DNA from: CAVVIG01 sp050249955
GTDB taxonomy: Bacteria > Acidobacteriota > Vicinamibacteria > Vicinamibacterales > CAVVIG01
DNA: 64,000 nucleotides
Assembly (NCBI GenBank): GCA_050249955.1
Contig: JBFWPN010000017.1
Coordinates: forward strand, 17,338-81,337
Direction of reading: 5' to 3'
Shown here: one piece after another, positions 22,823-33,477 of the stretch
Numbering within the stretch: the first letter of the stretch is position 1
Layout of the letters: each line of letters starts with the position of its first letter
Translations under genes and position numbers: made by a program
The notes under the pieces: generated by a model
Database searches by the model: none
Told to the model about the DNA's origin: nothing
What the model saw: the letters and a program-made list of their open reading frames with translations, nothing else

Positions 22823-24169
22823 CTATACCGTACGGACCGCCGCGGCGATGTTTCCGAGTGCCTTCTCGAGCGTCCTGCGGCTCGTGCCGCAGTTCATGCG
22901 CATCCGCTCCTGCCCGCCCGTGCCAAACGCGCCGCCGGCGTTCAGCTGGACCTTCGCCTGATCGATGAACCACTGCTGCATGATGTTCGACGACGTGAGC
23001 GGCGCCAGCGACCGGTCACGCGTCCGGTTGCGCTCCGCGGCGGTCTCGCGCGCCCCCACCTTCTCGACCAGCGCACTGACATCGAGCCACGCGAGGTAGG
23101 TCCCCTGCGGCTTGACCATCTTCACGAGCGGAATGCGCGTCCGCACGTAGTCGTCGACGAAGGCCATGTTGGCATCGATGTAGGTGCGCAACTGGTCGAG
23201 CCATGCGTCGCCCTCGGTATAGGCGGCGCGGTGCGCCACCATGCCGAGCGTGTTCACCTCGTCGCGATGCCATCTCATGATCCGCACCTGGTAGTCCGGG
23301 TTGGTCGTGAAGAAGTACGCGTACTTGGTGCCGATCAGGTTGAACGACTTGCTCGCCGACTTGAATGTGATGCTGTTGCGCACCACCGCCTCGTCCGGCA
23401 GGCTGGCAAACGGCGTGTACGTGTGACCGGCATGTACGAAGTCGCAATGGATCTCGTCGGACAACACGACGACGCGGTGCTGGAGGCAGATGCGGCCCAG
23501 CGTCAGCAGGTCGTCCTTCGACCAGACATTCCCCGTAGGGTTCTGCGGGTTGCACAGGATCAGCGCATGCGTGTCGTGCGCGATGGTGCGCTCCAACGCC
23601 TCGAAGTCCATCGAGTAGCGGCCCTCGCGCAGCGTGAAGGGCACGTCGGCGGGCGTGCACCCGACGAACCGGATGTCACTGTAGAAGCCGCTGTACGACG
23701 GACACGGCATGAGGACGCGGCTGCCAGGTGGCGAGAATGCCCTGAGCGCCGCAACGATGGCGGGGTGCGCCGCCGGCGACCCGACGATCGTCTTCGGATC
23801 GATCTCGAGTCCGTACCGGCGCCGGTTCCAGGCGACGATCGACTCGATGTTCGACGCGGGCGCAGTCATGTAGCCGAAGTTGTCGCGCTGGATGCGGTCG
23901 ACCATGGCCCGCGTGATGAAGGGCGCCAGGGCAAAGTCCATGTCGGCGATGCCCATGCCCACGTCCATGTGCTCGCGGCCGTACAGCCGGATCTGTTCGT
24001 CCCACTTGGTCGAGTCGATGCCGACACGGCTCGGCACCGTATCGAAGTCGTACCGGGAGCCGTCTGGCGCCCCGGCCGCGTGCAGGGCCCCGGCCGGCAG
24101 CCCGGGTGTGAACGCCGAGCCGAGCGTCAATCCGGCGGTGCGAAGGAACGTTCTCCGGTCCTGAGACAT
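22823..24169 (-). CDS. Tat-exported PLP aminotransferase (PatB/MalY-like)
   Basis: This 448-aa class I/II aminotransferase-fold enzyme has its PLP-binding Lys at K274 (SASKSFNL). The PLP-phosphate and ring contacts lie in NPQNPTGN (207-214) and D238 (LSDEIH). The overall form resembles PatB/MalY cystathionine beta-lyases. The N-terminus is a twin-arginine signal, DRRTFLRTAG, followed by a hydrophobic and Ala-rich stretch. This implies export folded with its cofactor. Periplasmic PLP enzymes are uncommon. The ATG at 24169 was chosen as the one right before the Tat motif. It is divergent from the DUF5916 gene. Confidence 0.85.
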   Translation of the reverse strand: MSQDRRTFLRTAGLTLGSAFTPGLPAGALHAAGAPDGSRYDFDTVPSRVGIDSTKWDEQIRLYGREHMDVGMGIADMDFALAPFITRAMVDRIQRDNFGYMTAPASNIESIVAWNRRRYGLEIDPKTIVGSPAAHPAIVAALRAFSPPGSRVLMPCPSYSGFYSDIRFVGCTPADVPFTLREGRYSMDFEALERTIAHDTHALILCNPQNPTGNVWSKDDLLTLGRICLQHRVVVLSDEIHCDFVHAGHTYTPFASLPDEAVVRNSITFKSASKSFNLIGTKYAYFFTTNPDYQVRIMRWHRDEVNTLGMVAHRAAYTEGDAWLDQLRTYIDANMAFVDDYVRTRIPLVKMVKPQGTYLAWLDVSALVEKVGARETAAERNRTRDRSLAPLTSSNIMQQWFIDQAKVQLNAGGAFGTGGQERMRMNCGTSRRTLEKALGNIAAAVRTV

Positions 24170-24360
24170 GGCAGCTCCCCAACCAGGCAGGCGAAAGCCA
24201 GACGATTGGCGCAATCCTAAACCCATTTCCACCATGTTGCCGGTAACTTTGTGGCAGGTCGACAGCTGACCGCGGCGTGAAGCGCAACCGGCCCCCCACG
24301 GCCGGCCTCCCTGTATCCAGTGATATCGCCAGGTCTCGGCACTGCGCAAGAATCGGCGCC

Positions 24361-26676
24361 GTGACGCCGCCGAGTCGTGCCTGGCGATGGCTGGGTCCGC
24401 TACCGTTCGTGCTCCTTCTTTCCTCATCGTCGGCAGACGCGGCTCCCCAGAAGGCCGGGCCGGCGGCGGCGACACTCGACGACGCGGATCCGCCCGTGCC
24501 AGTGGCGCCGCACAGCATCTCGCGCGGCGAGAACGGGCACGTCGTCGTCCGCGCGATACCGCTGTCGCAGCCGCTCCGTGTTGACGGCCGCCTCGACGAC
24601 GCGGTCTACGCCGATAACGAGCCCGTCGGCGGCTTCATCCAGGCTACGCCGGCCAATGGACAGCCCGCCAGTGAGAGAACCGAGGCGTGGGTGATGTTCG
24701 ACGAGCGGTTCCTCTACATCACGGGCAAGTGCTACGACTCCGCGCCGCCCGAGCAGTGGACAGCCAACGAGCTGCGACGCGACACGAACCAGCTCCGCCA
24801 GAACGACATGTTCGGCGTGCTCATCGACACGTTTCACGATGGACGGAACGGGTACAACTTCTACGCCAACCCCCTGGGCGGCTTCACGGACCAGGCGGTG
24901 ACGGACGAGGGGAACCCGAATCCGGACTGGAATCCCGTGTGGCAGGTGCGAGCGGGCCGATTCGACGGTGGCTGGGTCGTCGAGATGGCCATCCCGTTCA
25001 AGTCCATCCGCTACCACGCCGGGCACAACCAGACCTGGGGGCTCCAGCTGCGGCGCGCGATCCGGCGCAAGAACGAATGGACGCACCTGACGGCGTTGCC
25101 CGCGGCGAACGCCGGCTCGTCGAGCATCTTCCGCGTGTCACGGGCAGCCACGCTCGTCGGGCTGGACCTGCCGGCCGTGAGCCGCAACATGGAGCTGAAG
25201 CCGTATGGCATCTCGAAGCTGACGACGGACCACGTCCGCACACCCTCGCTCTCGAACGTGCCAGAGGGCACCGGCGGCCTCGATGCGAAGTACGGTGTCA
25301 CGGCGAACCTGACGGCCGACATCACCGTGAACACCGACTTCGCGCAGGTGGAGGTGGACGAGCAGCAGGTGAACCTGACCCGCTTCAGCCTCCAGTTCCC
25401 GGAGAAGCGCGACTTCTTCCTGGAAGGCCGCGGCATCTTCGACTTCGGCCGGGCAGGCGCAGGGTCGGGCGGCTCGGCCGCGCTCGGGAACTCGAGTCCC
25501 GCCAACGGGTCTCCAACGCTGTTCTACAGCCGGCGCATCGGCCTGAATGGCGGACGCGTGATCCCCATCGAGGTCGGGGGACGGCTGACGGGGAAGGTCG
25601 GGGCGCTCAACCTGCAGGCGGGCGACGAGGCGATCTCCGGAACACCGTCCACCAATTTCACGGCGGTCCGCATCAAGCGCGATGTGCTCCGGCGCAGCAG
25701 TATCGGGGTGCTGGCGACCAATCGCTCCGCCTCGGCCGTCGTGCCTGGCGCGTCCAATCAGGCGCTGGGGATCGACGGGGCATTCTCGTTCTTCCAGGAT
25801 CTCTACGCCGGCGGCTACTACGCACGCTCGAGGACCGAGGGCCGGAACCGCGACAACGACAGCTACCAGGCGAGGGTCGACTACAACGCCGATCGGTACG
25901 GCGTGAAGGTGGACTACCTGAAGGTGGGCGACAACTTCAACCCGGAGGTGGGCTTCACGAGGCGGGACAACTTCAGGCGTTCGTTCGCGTCGGCGCGGTT
26001 CAGCCCGCGCCCGACGGGGCGCTCACGTGTGCGCAAGTGGGCGGTCGAAGGCACGCTGGAGTATCTCGTCAACGGCGCGAGCCAGGTCGAAACGCGGCAG
26101 CGGGGCGCCAGGGGGGCGATCGAGTTCCAGAACAGCGACATGTTCACGCTGGAGGCGACCAGCAGCTATGAACTGCTGGTCCGGCCCTTCACGGTGTCGC
26201 CTGGCGTCGTGCTGCCGGTGGGCGGCTACGGATTCAGCGATGTCACGGCGTCGTATGCCTTCGGCCAGCAGCGACGGATATCAGGCACGGCGTCGCTGCA
26301 GGCGGGCCACTTCTACAACGGCGACATCAGGGCCGTCAGCTACAGCGGCGGCCGCGTCGCACTGCTGAAGCAGTGGTCGCTCGAACCCTCGTTGTCCCTG
26401 AACCAGGTCTCGCTGCCTGTCGGTGCGTTCACGTCCACGGTGCTGCGAGCGCGAACCGACTACGGCTTCTCTCCGCGCATGTTCGCCAGCGCCCTGGTGC
26501 AGTACTCGTCGACCGATCACGTGTACAGCAGCAACCTCCGCTTCCGCTGGGAGTATCGTCCCGGCAGCGAGTTCTTCGTGGTCTACGCGGACGAGCACGA
26601 CACGGTCCAGCGCGGATTCGTGGGGTTGCGAAATCGGGCGTTCGTGGTGAAGGTGAACCGGATGATGCGCTTCTGA
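24361..26676 (+). CDS. DUF5916 outer-membrane protein with CBM9-like domain
   Basis: This 771-aa exported protein has a signal peptide (PLPFVLLLSSSSADAA). A carbohydrate-binding-module-9-like sandwich comes first (LRVDGRLDDAVY, then EAWVMFDERFLYI). The large C-terminal part (DUF5916) has alternating hydrophobic beta-strands that end with Phe, VNRMMRF, like an outer-membrane barrel. FAQVEVDEQQVNLTRFSL and FPEKRDFFLEG are family signatures. Its role is not established. I chose the GTG at 24361, which gives a compact signal peptide; an upstream GTG at 24277 would add 28 residues. The 191 bp to the divergent aminotransferase show no clear promoter. Confidence 0.85.
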   Translation: MTPPSRAWRWLGPLPFVLLLSSSSADAAPQKAGPAAATLDDADPPVPVAPHSISRGENGHVVVRAIPLSQPLRVDGRLDDAVYADNEPVGGFIQATPANGQPASERTEAWVMFDERFLYITGKCYDSAPPEQWTANELRRDTNQLRQNDMFGVLIDTFHDGRNGYNFYANPLGGFTDQAVTDEGNPNPDWNPVWQVRAGRFDGGWVVEMAIPFKSIRYHAGHNQTWGLQLRRAIRRKNEWTHLTALPAANAGSSSIFRVSRAATLVGLDLPAVSRNMELKPYGISKLTTDHVRTPSLSNVPEGTGGLDAKYGVTANLTADITVNTDFAQVEVDEQQVNLTRFSLQFPEKRDFFLEGRGIFDFGRAGAGSGGSAALGNSSPANGSPTLFYSRRIGLNGGRVIPIEVGGRLTGKVGALNLQAGDEAISGTPSTNFTAVRIKRDVLRRSSIGVLATNRSASAVVPGASNQALGIDGAFSFFQDLYAGGYYARSRTEGRNRDNDSYQARVDYNADRYGVKVDYLKVGDNFNPEVGFTRRDNFRRSFASARFSPRPTGRSRVRKWAVEGTLEYLVNGASQVETRQRGARGAIEFQNSDMFTLEATSSYELLVRPFTVSPGVVLPVGGYGFSDVTASYAFGQQRRISGTASLQAGHFYNGDIRAVSYSGGRVALLKQWSLEPSLSLNQVSLPVGAFTSTVLRARTDYGFSPRMFASALVQYSSTDHVYSSNLRFRWEYRPGSEFFVVYADEHDTVQRGFVGLRNRAFVVKVNRMMRF

Positions 26677-26737
26677 GCGTGGGCGGCAGGACCGGCGGGC
26701 GCGGGCGTGCCTGGCGGGAGGCCGGCTCCGGCGGCTC

Positions 26738-27475
26738 CTAGGTCGCGAGCACGCGCAGGTACTCGCGAACGACCGTGTCGAGCCCCACGAACAGCGCGCG
26801 CGAGATGATCGCGTGGCCGATCGACACCTCGTCGAGGTAGGGCAGTTCGCGGAAGAGCACGAGATTGTCGAGGTTCAGGTCGTGGCCGGCGTTGATGCCC
26901 AGGCCGGCCTCGTGCGCCAGCTCCGCGGCCACGACGTAGCGCTCGAAGGCGTTCACCGCCGCCTCGGCGCCCTGCTCGTACGCGCGGGCAAAGGGCTCCG
27001 TGTACAGCTCCACACGGTCTGCGCCCACCTGCCGCGCCAGCGCGATGGCATCCGCGGTGGGGTCGACGAAGAGGCTCACGCGGATGCCGCGCTGCTTCAT
27101 CGCTGCGATGACACCCGGCAGCTGTTCCGCCCCGGCCACCCGGGTCCAGCCGGCCTGGCTCGTAATCTCACCGGGGACGACCGGTACCAGCGTGCACTGG
27201 TCCGGTCGCACGTCGTGGACGAGGTCGATGAAGTCTGGACGCGGGTCACCCTCGATGTTGAACTCCACGCCCGGGCGACGCCCTCTGAGTCGGGCCGCGA
27301 CCTCGCGTACGTCGGTCGGCGTGATGTGCCGCTGGTCGGCGCGGGGGTGGACGGTGATACCGGTGACGCCGGCAGCAAGACAGACGTCGACCGCGTCGAG
27401 CACCTTCGGATCGTGCGCGCCGCGCGAGTTGCGCAGCGTCGCCACCTTGTTCACGTTGACCGACAGTCGGACCAT
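26738..27475 (-). CDS. pdxJ: Pyridoxine 5'-phosphate synthase
   Basis: This 245-aa TIM-barrel enzyme condenses deoxyxylulose phosphate with aminoacetone phosphate to pyridoxine phosphate. RLSVNVNKVATLRNSRG is the typical start. The conserved HPRADQRHI, FNIEGDP, VELYTEPFA and GHDLN segments are present. Its position after glmM is less usual. Two in-frame ATGs (27475 and 27484) are possible; 27475 matches the family start better. It converges with the DUF5916 gene over about 60 GC-rich bases. Confidence 0.97.
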   Translation of the reverse strand: MVRLSVNVNKVATLRNSRGAHDPKVLDAVDVCLAAGVTGITVHPRADQRHITPTDVREVAARLRGRRPGVEFNIEGDPRPDFIDLVHDVRPDQCTLVPVVPGEITSQAGWTRVAGAEQLPGVIAAMKQRGIRVSLFVDPTADAIALARQVGADRVELYTEPFARAYEQGAEAAVNAFERYVVAAELAHEAGLGINAGHDLNLDNLVLFRELPYLDEVSIGHAIISRALFVGLDTVVREYLRVLAT

Positions 27476-27515
27476 ACGGGACATGCTAAACGCGAAAGGC
27501 CAGTTGACGAATCGG

Positions 27516-27536
27516 CAATCTGCAACCGGCAGTCAG
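27516..27536. repeat. Short degenerate 7-bp repeats after glmM
   Basis: Three units, CAATCTG, CAACCGG and CAGTCAG, in 7-bp phase lie at the 3' end of glmM. They resemble the arrays at 18812 and 19744, but this is a weak match. Confidence 0.35.
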
Positions 27537-28897
27537 CCGAGCTCGGCCTGCACGACGTCGATGATCTCCTGCGCCCAGGCCTTGATCTCGTCCTGGTCCT
27601 TGCCCTCGAGCATGACACGCAGGAGCGGTTCGGTGCCCGAGTAGCGGACCAGCAGCCGACCGTGTCCCGCCACGCGCCGCTCGACGTCGGCCATCACCGC
27701 GGCGATGGCGGGAACACCGGCGAGATCCGTCTTCTGGCGCACGCGTACGTTCAACAGGACCTGCGGGTAGTTCACGAGATCATCGGCGAGATCGGCGAGC
27801 GTGCGACCGGTAGCCGCCACGGTCTGCAGCACGTTCAGTGCCGTGCAGAGGCCATCGCCGGTGAACAGGTAGTCGGAGAAGATCACGTGTCCCGACTGCT
27901 CGCCCCCGAGCGCGATGCCCCGCTTGAGCATCTCCTCCATCACGTACTTGTCGCCGACCGGGCAGCGCACCATCCCGATGCCTGATTCGCGCAGGGCGAG
28001 TTCCAGCCCGATGTTGCTCATCACCGTCGCCACGATCGCCTCGCCCGGCAGGCGTCCCTGCCGCTGCAGGTGACGCGCACACATCAGCAGCACGGCATCG
28101 CCGTTCACGACGCGGCCGCGATGGTCCACGAAGATCGCCCGGTCGCCGTCGCCATCGAACGCCACACCCATCCGGGCACCGCGGCTGACCACCGCATCCG
28201 CCAGTTGCTCGGGATGCGTCGACCCGCAGCGCAGGTTGATGTTCCGTCCGTCCGGATCGTCGCCGATGACGATGGTGTCGAACCCCAGGCCGGCGAAGAG
28301 CCCCGGGGCTACCGTGGTGGTGGCCCCGTTCGCGCAGTCGATGGCCAGCGTGAAGCCCTTGAACACCGATGGGTCGGGCAGCACGGCCCGGAGGTGTTCG
28401 AGGTAGGCGTCCACCAGCACCGCCCCTGGCACCTCTTCCGGTGCGCCATCACGCACGTCCCACGACGTGTCGGCAACAATCGCCTCCACCTGGCGCTCCA
28501 CCGTCTCGGTGAACTTCTCGCCACGGCCGGAGAAGACCTTGATGCCGTTGTCCTCGAACGGGTTGTGCGACGCCGAGATCACCACGCCGGCGTCGTACTG
28601 CGCGAAGGCCCGCGTGAGGTAGGCCACGGCGGGCGTGGGCACCACGCCGACGCTCGTGACTTCCGCGCCTTCCCCGCCAGCGCCATGCGCCAGTTCCGCC
28701 TCGATCCACGTGCCCGACTCGCGGGTGTCACGCCCGATCAGGAGGTGGGGCGACTCGGTCCCGTGAGGCAGCGCCCGCACGAGGGCGGCCCCGAGGCGGC
28801 GGACGGTGGCGTGATCGAGGGGAAACGTGCCGGCACGGCCGCGCACGCCGTCGGTTCCGAAGAGACGCGCGGGTTCGCGCGGGTCAGTCTTTGCCAC
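27533..28897 (-). CDS. glmM: Phosphoglucosamine mutase
   Basis: This 454-aa enzyme interconverts glucosamine-6-P and -1-P for peptidoglycan and LPS precursors. The phosphoserine motif is ISASHNP with the phospho-Ser at S110. LFGTDGVRG opens the fold and the metal loop DGDGDRA is present. The C-terminal phosphate-binding segment is VRYSGTEPLLRVM. The GTG at 28897 gives a start close to the family norm and overlaps the cdaR-like gene by 14 bp. Its link with cdaA and cdaR is the conserved c-di-AMP cluster, in which CdaA activity can be inhibited by GlmM. Confidence 0.96.
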   Translation of the reverse strand: MAKTDPREPARLFGTDGVRGRAGTFPLDHATVRRLGAALVRALPHGTESPHLLIGRDTRESGTWIEAELAHGAGGEGAEVTSVGVVPTPAVAYLTRAFAQYDAGVVISASHNPFEDNGIKVFSGRGEKFTETVERQVEAIVADTSWDVRDGAPEEVPGAVLVDAYLEHLRAVLPDPSVFKGFTLAIDCANGATTTVAPGLFAGLGFDTIVIGDDPDGRNINLRCGSTHPEQLADAVVSRGARMGVAFDGDGDRAIFVDHRGRVVNGDAVLLMCARHLQRQGRLPGEAIVATVMSNIGLELALRESGIGMVRCPVGDKYVMEEMLKRGIALGGEQSGHVIFSDYLFTGDGLCTALNVLQTVAATGRTLADLADDLVNYPQVLLNVRVRQKTDLAGVPAIAAVMADVERRVAGHGRLLVRYSGTEPLLRVMLEGKDQDEIKAWAQEIIDVVQAELG

Positions 28898-29810
28898 TGG
28901 TGATCTGTACCTGGACGGTTGCTGGAAGGATGCGGGCCACGCCGGCCCGCGCGGGGTTGTCGACACGCACCGGCAGCGTGTAGCTGCCGGGACCGAGCCC
29001 GGCCACATCCACCGAGGCGGTCACCTCGTCGGACGCCACCCGGTTCACGCCCTCGCGGCTGCCTCGCAGCACGACGTCGACCGAACTCGGATCAGGCCGG
29101 GCAATCAGGCTGGGCCGAAGATTCTCGAAGTGCACGGGCCGCTGGTGCAGCGTCCGCTCGACCGGCCCTGGCATCACCTCGACGGTGACCCGCGCCTGGC
29201 GTGGCACCTTGAGGCGAAGGGCGCCGTCCTGGAAGCCGACGGTCACGCCGTCGGTCACCATCGCGCTGGCGCCAGCGACGCTGACCGGCTCGGTGAGCGC
29301 CTCGGTGACCTGCTCCACGGCACTGCGCGGTCCGACCACGTCGACGGTCGGCGGATCCACGACGACCTTCCCGACGACGAACCCCGGCGCCGGGTCACCT
29401 TCGACCGCAGGCACGACGGGAACGCTCCTGGTCGCAGATGTCTCGAACGCGAGGGCGACAGTCGGCGGCATCACCTGCACCACCTGCACGCCGTACGGCA
29501 CGCGCACCTGCTCGGGCGTCAACTGGTACAGCCGACGCCCCGGCGTGGCCGACTTCAGGTCGAGCTGCGCGACGATGTCCCCGGGGCCCAGCAGCGAGAG
29601 TGCACTCGACGCGCCACGCACGCGCACGTCCACGAGCGATGGCATGTCACCCATCATTTCCAGACCGGCGGGAAACTGGCTGAACTCGAGCGGCACGCGC
29701 AGGCCGCGCTCGACGACCGCGTCGCCCGAGACGAACAGCCACAGCATCACGGCGAGGCCGAGCGAGAGCGCCTTCAGCCCGAGATGGCCGAAGGGCCACG
29801 GCGCCTTCAT
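28884..29810 (-). CDS. cdaR: YbbR-domain protein, CdaA regulator
   Basis: This 308-aa protein has one N-terminal membrane helix (LKALSLGLAVMLWLFVSG) and then three to four YbbR-type beta domains, seen as repeated VDVRVRGASSAL-, PTVDVVGPRSAVE- and VDVVLRGSREGV-like strands. It binds and controls the diadenylate cyclase CdaA from the outer face of the membrane in characterised systems. The ATG at 29810 overlaps the cdaA stop (ATGA), so it is translationally coupled to its partner. Confidence 0.92.
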   Translation of the reverse strand: MKAPWPFGHLGLKALSLGLAVMLWLFVSGDAVVERGLRVPLEFSQFPAGLEMMGDMPSLVDVRVRGASSALSLLGPGDIVAQLDLKSATPGRRLYQLTPEQVRVPYGVQVVQVMPPTVALAFETSATRSVPVVPAVEGDPAPGFVVGKVVVDPPTVDVVGPRSAVEQVTEALTEPVSVAGASAMVTDGVTVGFQDGALRLKVPRQARVTVEVMPGPVERTLHQRPVHFENLRPSLIARPDPSSVDVVLRGSREGVNRVASDEVTASVDVAGLGPGSYTLPVRVDNPARAGVARILPATVQVQITSGKD

Positions 29811-30625
29811 GCCGCCTGCACCTCACGCGGCCGCCGGCGCCTCGTGGCCTTGTTGATCACCAGCGACCGCAGCCGGTCGCGCAGGGCATCGGTCGTGAGC
29901 CCACGCTCGATCTGGCCATCCACAACGACCGAAATCTTCCCGGTTTCCTCGGACACGACGATGGCGATGGAGTCGTTCTCCTCGGTCAGCCCGATGGCCG
30001 CACGGTGACGCGATCCCAGTTCCTTGCTCAACTTCGGATTCACCGTCAGCGGCAGGAAGCAGGCCGCGGCTGCCACGCGGTCCTCCCGAACGATCACCGC
30101 GCCGTCGTGCAGCGGCGACCGCAACTGGAAGACGCTGACGATCAGGTCGTAGGTCAATACGGCGTCGAGCGGAATGCCGCCCTCGATGTAGTTGCGCAGG
30201 CCGATCTGCCGCTCGATGGCGATGATGGCGCCAACGCGCTGGGTGGACAGCATGCCGGCCGCCACCACCAGCTCCTCGATGGACTCCTCGGCCGACTCGG
30301 TCTTGGCCAGGTACCGGAAGAAGGGCGCACGCCCGAAGTGCGCCAGCGCCCGACGGATGTCCGACTGGAAGAGCACGATGATCCCGAACACGACGTAGCC
30401 GAACATGTTCCGGACGAGCCAGTTCAGCGTGTCGAGGTGCCAGGACCGCGACCCGTAGAAGAGGATCGCCAGGAGGCCGCCGCCGACGGCCATCTGCACG
30501 GCTCGCGTGCCGCGAATCAGCTTCAGCACCTCATAGATCAGGACCGACACCACGAGGATGTCGGCGAGGTCCCACCAGCCGATCGGTGGCCGCTTCAGCA
30601 GCGCTTCGATCCAGGTCCAGTTCAC
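29807..30625 (-). CDS. cdaA: Diadenylate cyclase
   Basis: This 272-aa membrane enzyme makes c-di-AMP from two ATP. Three membrane helices lie in about 20-90. The DAC domain follows with DGA at 174-176 (LHDGAVIV) and RHR at 206-208 (SRHRAAIG), the two active-site motifs. The GTG at 30625 overlaps the folP stop. A larger frame upstream is the folP gene in another register. It is encoded with its regulator and GlmM. Confidence 0.96.
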   Translation of the reverse strand: MNWTWIEALLKRPPIGWWDLADILVVSVLIYEVLKLIRGTRAVQMAVGGGLLAILFYGSRSWHLDTLNWLVRNMFGYVVFGIIVLFQSDIRRALAHFGRAPFFRYLAKTESAEESIEELVVAAGMLSTQRVGAIIAIERQIGLRNYIEGGIPLDAVLTYDLIVSVFQLRSPLHDGAVIVREDRVAAAACFLPLTVNPKLSKELGSRHRAAIGLTEENDSIAIVVSEETGKISVVVDGQIERGLTTDALRDRLRSLVINKATRRRRPREVQAA

Positions 30626-31533
30626 GTTGTCGGTCCGTCTGCGATGCGTCCGTGACGCCGGATGTCCTCGGCGACACGCACCACCTGCACCATCTCGGCC
30701 ACGGCGTGGACGCGCACGATGTGCGCGCCTCCGAGCACGGCGGCCGTCACGGCTGCCGCCGTGCCCCAGTCGCGCTCCAGGGGCGGCCGGTTGTCCAGCG
30801 CCTCCCGCATGAACGACTTGCGCGACGGACCTGCCAGAACGGGCCGGCCCAACCGCACCGCAAGTTCCGGGAGCGACGCCAGCACACCATAGCTGTGTGC
30901 CGGACGTTTGGCAAACCCGATCCCGGGGTCGACAATCAGCCGGTCGTGCGCAATCCCCGCAGCCACGGCAGTCTCGATGCCGGCCTGCAGTTCCGCGCCG
31001 ACTTCCGTCACCGGGTCCGTGTACTCCGCGAGCGCGTACATCTGCGCCGACCGCCCCCGCGTATGCATGAGTACGAGGCCTGCCCCGCACCGGGCCACCG
31101 TGGCGGCCATCAGTGGGTCGTAGAGCAGCCCGCTGATGTCGTTCACGATGGTGGCGCCTTCGCCGACCGCCGCCTCCGCCACGCTCGCCTTGTAGGTATC
31201 GATCGACACGGGAATGGCGAGGCGCCCGGCCAGTCCACGCAGCACCGGCAATACGCGCCGCAGCTCCTCGTCGGCACTGACCGGCACCGCACCGGGCCGC
31301 GTGGACTCGCCACCGATGTCGAGCACGTCCGCGCCAGCCGCCTGCATGGCCAGGGCGGCGTCGATGGCGCGACCGGCATCGAGATGCTCGGCGTCGGCGA
31401 ATGAATCAGGGGTGACGTTGAGGATGCCCATGACGAGCGGGCGCTCGCCTAGTGCGAGCGCTCCGCCCCCGGGCAGGGTGACGACGAAGGAAGGACGCGC
31501 GGGAAACACGGCGGGTCGAGCGACCGGCTCCAC
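30622..31533 (-). CDS. folP: Dihydropteroate synthase
   Basis: This 303-aa folate enzyme joins p-aminobenzoate to the pterin. The signature MGILNVTPDSFAD and the segment DIGGESTRPGA are present, as is the phosphate-binding LVDPGIGFAKRP, which here reads LIVDPGIGFAKRP. The C-terminal SRKSF loop is GPSRKSFM. The start is a GTG at 31533, 28 bp after ftsH. In the same transcript as ftsH and cdaA, an arrangement seen in other bacteria. Confidence 0.96.
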   Translation of the reverse strand: MEPVARPAVFPARPSFVVTLPGGGALALGERPLVMGILNVTPDSFADAEHLDAGRAIDAALAMQAAGADVLDIGGESTRPGAVPVSADEELRRVLPVLRGLAGRLAIPVSIDTYKASVAEAAVGEGATIVNDISGLLYDPLMAATVARCGAGLVLMHTRGRSAQMYALAEYTDPVTEVGAELQAGIETAVAAGIAHDRLIVDPGIGFAKRPAHSYGVLASLPELAVRLGRPVLAGPSRKSFMREALDNRPPLERDWGTAAAVTAAVLGGAHIVRVHAVAEMVQVVRVAEDIRRHGRIADGPTT

Positions 31534-31560
31534 CCACTTACACGGTTCCGCCGGTCTGGC

Positions 31561-33470
<1,910 letters not shown>

Positions 33471-33477
<7 letters not shown>

